Part shown: one piece after another, positions 61,201-64,000 of the stretch
How the letters are laid out: the number at the start of each line of letters is the position of its first letter
Position numbering within the stretch: position 1 is the stretch's first letter
Assembly: GCA_959347315.1 (NCBI GenBank)
Contig: OY365817.1
Span: 4,942,643 to 5,006,642, forward strand
Direction: 5' to 3'
DNA length: 64,000 nt
From: Bimastos eiseni
Lineage: Eukaryota; Annelida; Clitellata; Crassiclitellata; Lumbricidae
Translations under genes and position numbers: made by a program
Notes under the pieces: generated by a model
The model's database searches: none
Told to the model about the DNA's origin: nothing
Seen by the model: the letters and a program-made list of their open reading frames with translations, nothing else

Positions 61201-64000
61201 TTTGTTGCCTCCAAGCAAGCTGGTATCAAATAAATCTAGCGTTCTAGCGTTGCAAAAGCCAGACAATCAGCTCATTTATCCATGCAACGAAGACGCTATA
61301 TTAGCCCCAAGCAAAAAGAATATTATCAGTTCATCTGTCTATGTCTGTCTATGTCTGTCTATGTCTATTTCATATTTCTCTGCAACTATTCGTTGGTGCT
61401 GCCATCCATTTGACGGCGATGGGTATGAACAAGTGATTTCCACTGTGTTGGATCATTGTTCCGCTTTTAGTGTTAGTCTAAGTGATATAGTGAGTAGGTT
61501 CTTTATAATAAGAGCACTTATGTCATAATCATCATCGTCGTCGTCGTCATTATCATTATCGTCGTCGTCGTCGTCATTATCATCATCGTCGTCGTCGTCG
61601 TCATTATCATCATCGTCGTCGTCGTCGTCATTATCATCATCGTCGTCGTCCGTCCGTCCTTCCATCTATCCATCCATCCATCCATCTATATGCTTTCGTG
61701 TAGGTATAGTCTGCCTTCATGATTCTGTTGAGATGCCCTCTATGCTTGTTGTAATTAAAAACACAGCGAAGCCTTCATGAATTCCGTTGAGAGATTTTTA
61801 AAATGTTCCACAGACAAGAATCGATCGAGCGTTCAAAGTCGTTGTATGCAGCTATATATTATAATAAAGATTGCTCTATTCGTGGGTCTTTCGTTCGTCA
61901 GGTTCTGTATGAAATTTTGAAGCTCATCACCCATCTTCACAGAAATCTGTCACGCCTCGTTCGAATACGTTTAGAAAAGAGACCCTGTCACGCTTCATCC
62001 TTATTTGTGACAGGATTCACGGTCACTTCCGTCACGTTAAATACCTCTGACTGAAGCTGACGTCACGAGTTATCGAAATAATGAAAACGCTTCTTTGACG
62101 CCAACGCAGGTAGACTCATCGTCACGAGATGGAACAACGTAGGTCGTAGGAGGAACTATGACGCAAGTCTGGTAGAAATATGCAATACTTTCTATATAAA
62201 TCATTATCACACGATCACCAAATCTTCATTATCTACCCACGAATTATATGATTCAGGGTAACCGAGCCATTTTACCAGCGATTTCTTTCCACGTTTCCTG
62301 ATAATCTTTTCTATTCTAAATATCAATTTGAGTACTTTTTTGTAGCTCCTGTTCATAAAATTAACCCTGTATTTCCTCTCCATTATAATCAGTAATCTTA
62401 GTTGGTGGATCTGTGTATTGAATCTGAGATACTGTAAAAATCTCTTCCGTCCATCTAGGCGTGTATCCCTTTTCAAATATATCCTTCTTCTTAGTTATTC
62501 TAACTTTATCACCGATTGAAAACCTAGGTACAATAGGCTCTGGAATTTCACTTCCATTTAAGTTCATAAATACAGTCTTTTCATTCACTTTCATACCAGC
62601 CTTAGATGGTGACATTTTAATCGAAGAATGCCTAGTCTCATTATAATTACTAACAATTTCACCCAACACATCTATATATCTTCTTGTTGAATTAGCTGTT
62701 AAGTACTCAAACATTTTCTCTATCATTGTCCGGTTCCAACGCTCAATAAGGCACGATTTTTCCTCGTTCTCAGTAGAATATAACTCGACTAATTCCCGGA
62801 CATTTTTATTATAAAATTCTTTACCTTTATCCACCCAGAGTTTGCCAGGACTTCTTCCGTTCTCTAATATTTACAAGAAACCACTAGCTGTAGATTTTCC
62901 ACTCTTATCATTTAATGGCACGATCCAACCATATTTTGAAAACACATCTATCACGGTTAACAGGTATTTCACACCATCGTTATCTTTAGCGAAAGCCCGC
63001 ATATCGACCAAATCAGCAGCCCATATCTCATCAATCCCACTAACATACACCTTTCTCTTTCTAAAATGCCTTACTATAGGTTTATGCAATTCATTCGCTA
63101 ATTGATTAGTCCATTTCAAATCGGGTTGTAATTTTAGGCTTTTTGTAAACCTAACCCGAGACTAGCTCTAGTAGATAATATAAGTTGACTATAGCTCTCT
63201 CTATTCTCTCCCGTAAGCTAGGATTAGGTATATTATTCAATTCATTAATCATTGCTCTATCGGAGACATTCCTAGAAGCCGTATCTGTGTGCTGGTTGTA
63301 AGCTAAATCATGATAATATGCAGCGTTATCGACTCTAACAACGGGTTTAGACCAATCTTTTGGAGTTCCATCGGGATTCAATATCAAATCCAGTCTAGTT
63401 CCTGGTCCTGTAAACTGATGTCCCGGCAAGTGCATCTCACCTAGAAATTTAGCCCATGGTAACTTAATACCGCTAGTGATGTGTATTTTCCTACGGAATC
63501 GATTAAAAATTCTTGATAAGTATTTCCTAAGTAAGTAGGATTAGGTGCAGTGTATAAAATATTCCAACTTCCTGAGTTGTTAGCTCCTTCTATCCTCCAA
63601 TCATAAATCCTTTCGGAGGATTTATTTCTTACTTTCAATCCAATATTCCAGATTCTTACAGGTGTTGGACACTTGATAGTTAAAAAGAATTGACTGTTGA
63701 CGTTAGACACCCATTCACCTTCGTCTTTGAACGCATTGAAGGCTTTGTTATTTTGATATTCAGAAGTGGCGTTCGCTTCAAAACCATAATTACTAGTATT
63801 CGAAGTTAATCTAGGAACGTAACTGACATGACTTTTTATTCCGAGTGTGGTATCAGTAAGAGTAGGAATCCACTGTAACAACCCAATACCCGTCCATTCC
63901 GCCCCATCGCTCGTGGATATAATATGAAATCGCCAGTAAACGTAATTAGACGATGCTGGAAATGTAAATTTGTTCAAAACTCCTGCATGGAGGACATCCG
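54634..64000 (+). CDS. DEG/ENaC-family channel, second tandem gene (B), partial at right edge
   Basis: Exon 1 (54634-55222) and exon 2 (60446-60576) are open, keep the same splice sites and phase as gene A, and encode the same N-terminus, altered VG motif, TM1 and first extracellular segment. Exon 3 and beyond were not found before the window ends, because a Maverick/adintovirus-like element and other repeats occupy the intron. Residue changes from A: three in exon 1 (PR to SG in KSPVR.., His71 to Tyr) and three Leu to Phe in exon 2. Whether the gene is complete cannot be judged here. Confidence 0.8.
55333..55505. repeat. Trinucleotide repeat (GAT/GGT/GAC/AAT)n
   Basis: GATGATGAT, GGTGGT, GACGAC and AATAAT blocks in succession. 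It opens false poly-Asp and poly-Ser frames on both strands. Confidence 0.95.
55845..56075 (-). repeat. tRNA-derived SINE, second family, minus strand
   Basis: The reverse complement matches 1148-1400: CTGGGACGCGGCGCTTGAGG, TATCGAGATCGAGACCCGTA, AAGGTTGACGTCTTTCCTTC, GGCGCCCTGCGTGGCTG. Confidence 0.75.
56229..56325. repeat. 16-17 bp minisatellite GACACTTAATCTCGAA
   Basis: Six imperfect units. Confidence 0.85.
56560..57140. repeat. Foldback-like inverted array, second satellite family
   Basis: 56570-56840 carries units such as GATGAAAAGAATGATAATTA / AATGGAAGCCGG. From about 56840 to 57140 the complement follows (TTCTTTTCATCAAGCCAGCT / TCTTATAATG). About 34-36 bp per unit, strongly diverged. 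Same head-to-head plan as 32256-34110 but a different sequence family. Confidence 0.75.
57455..57560. repeat. AAATCGATTT palindrome cluster, copy 3
   Basis: GAGGGTAACTTTAGATCGAT / TTCAAGTTACCC phrases as at 34265 and 37285, four units. Confidence 0.7.
57580..58460 (-). pseudogene. RTE-like LINE reverse-transcriptase 3' part
   Basis: The - strand encodes FQIVTGVCQGCLLSPLLF, LLVIDWVMRRSANEEIHGKE, LAELDFADDNALIANTWNGM (catalytic FADD), SATFRRLSDTWRNKGLSLPI, and later RLEAAHHR-, WMEKKMRTTKKELEGHGLRE and AS-AAKN-type C-terminal blocks in shifting frames. Many stops; dead. It starts directly where the Gag-protease remnant stops. Confidence 0.85.
58464..59053 (-). pseudogene. Gypsy-like Gag-protease remnant
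   Basis: The - strand encodes a Gln/Arg-rich Gag segment, then a zinc knuckle AYYRCGQAGHFVREC in which the first Cys of C-x2-C is replaced by Tyr. A protease region follows where the catalytic D-T-G reads ATG (LVATGSVYLVPAS), with frame changes into LMAANGSNIRVLVKVRLP. The lost knuckle Cys and catalytic Asp show it is inactive. The upstream leader to about 59740 shows no coding. Confidence 0.75.
59054..59744. other. Upstream part of the retroelement, no gene seen
   Basis: Includes a CCCCCCCCCC run at 59717-59727 and a TATATATG run at about 59420-59450. Possible leader/LTR sequence of the leftward element; not proven. Confidence 0.4.
59745..60060. repeat. 137-bp tandem repeat with about 45-bp sub-units
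   Basis: CTTCAGGGTCCCTCGGACTC recurs at 59768 and 59905. Within each unit the phrase CTACAGAGCTTCTGCTAGAG / TGCAAATAAA recurs with small changes, giving several AATAAA words. Confidence 0.85.
60446..60576 (+). CDS. Channel gene B, exon 2
   Basis: 131 bp, same acceptor CTACAG and donor GAG|GTTAGA as gene A. Encodes QFPPFLDPEFGERNS ... FFYTYVGIKMKDSILE. Confidence 0.92.
60577..61520. other. Intron 2 of channel gene B, no gene seen
   Basis: 60577-60760 parallels 18099-18290, and 60920-61000 parallels 19780-19860, so the duplication continues here. Three tandem CTATGTCTGT units lie at 61338-61367. The 110-codon frame 61196-61528 has no domain. Confidence 0.6.
61527..61690. repeat. Compound (GTC)n/(ATC)n repeat in 30-33 bp super-units
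   Basis: ATCATCGTCGTCGTCGTCGT / CATTATC super-units repeat about four times, followed by CCATCCATCCAT. It yields a spurious poly-Asp frame on the - strand. Confidence 0.95.
61691..62206. other. Left flank of the virus-like element, no gene seen
   Basis: The end of the element should lie here, but I could not recognise its terminal repeat. GACGTCACG and CGTCACGAG words occur at about 62060-62130. Confidence 0.4.
62207..63119 (-). pseudogene. Maverick/Polinton- or adintovirus-type integrase, broken
   Basis: Retroviral-type DDE integrase with chromodomain, read leftwards. The core begins in DEIWAADLVDM (first catalytic Asp) and GVKYLLTVIDVFSKYGWIVP. The second Asp is in DKGKEF and the Glu in CLIERWNRT; I count 28 residues between them, fewer than the usual 35 or so, suggesting a short in-frame loss. 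The C-terminus KSLVKWLGYPESYNSWVDN is a chromodomain. Damage: in-frame TAA codons at about 62871 and 62361 and a one-base shift near 62320. The N-terminal zinc-binding part is missing or lies out of frame. Such integrases mark Maverick/Polinton elements and the related adintoviruses. Confidence 0.85.
63151..63435 (-). CDS. Parvovirus-VP1-type phospholipase A2 domain protein
   Basis: 94 codons, intact. Near the N-terminus PGHQFTGPGTRLD supplies the calcium-binding loop (G10-P-G-T13), and DNAAYYHDLAY (36-46) supplies the D-x-A-A-x-x-H-D-x-x-Y catalytic motif with His42-Asp43. In parvovirus VP1 this domain breaches the endosomal membrane during entry; a virion role here is inference. It starts 5 nt after the stop of the upstream protein, and the integrase frame overlaps or follows its 3' end: virus-like packing. 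Could also be a stand-alone secreted lipase, but the neighbours argue otherwise. Confidence 0.8.
   Translation of the reverse strand: MHLPGHQFTGPGTRLDLILNPDGTPKDWSKPVVRVDNAAYYHDLAYNQHTDTASRNVSDRAMINELNNIPNPSLRERIERAIVNLYYLLELVSG
63441..64000 (-). CDS. Virus-like protein with F5/8C (discoidin)-like domain, partial at window edge
   Basis: The frame is open from the right edge of the window to the stop at 63441, so the start lies outside. Pattern seen: WRFHIISTSDG, EANATSEYQNNKAFNAFKDE, GEWVSN, CPTPVRIWNIGLKVRN, RIYDWRIEGANNSGSWNILY, TAPNPT. This A-S-x-E-Y...AFD...WVS......P..I..I.L..R.......W.IEGSNDG..W..L order is that of galactose-binding/discoidin domains, which occur in appendage or fibre-type proteins of several viruses. 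Its position just before the phospholipase gene suggests a structural or attachment role (inference). Confidence 0.6.
   Translation of the reverse strand, partial: DVLHAGVLNKFTFPASSNYVYWRFHIISTSDGAEWTGIGLLQWIPTLTDTTLGIKSHVSYVPRLTSNTSNYGFEANATSEYQNNKAFNAFKDEGEWVSNVNSQFFLTIKCPTPVRIWNIGLKVRNKSSERIYDWRIEGANNSGSWNILYTAPNPTYLGNTYQEFLIDSVGKYTSLAVLSYHGLNF

Noticed and set aside
61453..61665. Poly-Asp/Asn frame
   Set aside because: Translation of the GTC/ATT microsatellite; the opposite strand is equally open.
1..64000. CRISPR arrays, bacterial operons, restriction or defence systems
   Set aside because: No regularly spaced identical repeats with unique spacers and no prokaryotic-type gene organisation; spliced exons and LINE/SINE content show animal DNA.

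Overview
The window is genomic DNA of a multicellular animal, most likely a marine or other aquatic invertebrate. Coding exons are short, bounded by GT/AG introns and scattered over tens of kilobases. The intergenic sequence is AT-rich and packed with non-LTR retrotransposons, tRNA-derived SINEs, hAT- and Harbinger-like MITEs, a Helitron, satellites and a Maverick/adintovirus-like integrated element. I cannot name the species. No bacterial-type operons, rRNA or functional tRNA genes were seen.

The only complete host gene I can assemble is a degenerin/epithelial sodium channel (DEG/ENaC/ASIC superfamily) gene on the + strand. It has seven exons between 16262 and 40825. All splice phases agree and the product is 535 residues with both membrane segments. 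Its two signature gating/selectivity motifs are altered: HG to VG, and GAS to GGT. A second, tandem copy starts at 54634 (exon 1) and 60446 (exon 2) and leaves the window at the right edge. The duplication covers about 8.4-17 kb (copy A) and 48.4-55.3 kb and beyond (copy B). The copies differ by roughly 1-3% by eye, so each serves as an empty-site reference for insertions in the other.

Layout: 0-8 kb is a repeat graveyard (MITEs, LINE 3' ends, SINEs). 8-16 kb is duplicate copy A, with a dead LINE, two unidentified exon-like segments and a local amplification carrying two MITEs. 16-41 kb is channel gene A; its introns hold a Helitron, a hAT MITE, LINE fragments, SINEs and a large inverted array of 33-bp repeats. 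41-47.4 kb holds LINE fragments, a hAT transposase fragment and a near full-length LINE ORF2 on the - strand. 47.6-55.3 kb is duplicate copy B. 55-62 kb is the expanded first intron of channel B and the sequence beyond its exon 2, including a 2.8-kb retroelement insertion with a precise empty site in copy A. 62.2-64 kb, on the - strand, carries the tightly packed genes of a Maverick/adintovirus-like element: a discoidin-like protein, a parvovirus-type phospholipase A2 and a broken integrase with a chromodomain.

Most remarkable: the fully phase-consistent channel gene with unusual motifs; the virus-like element carrying a phospholipase A2; foldback-like elements whose inverted arms are built of about 33-bp tandem repeats; and several perfect short hairpins, one of which can be shown from the A/B comparison to be a recent template-switch-type mutation.
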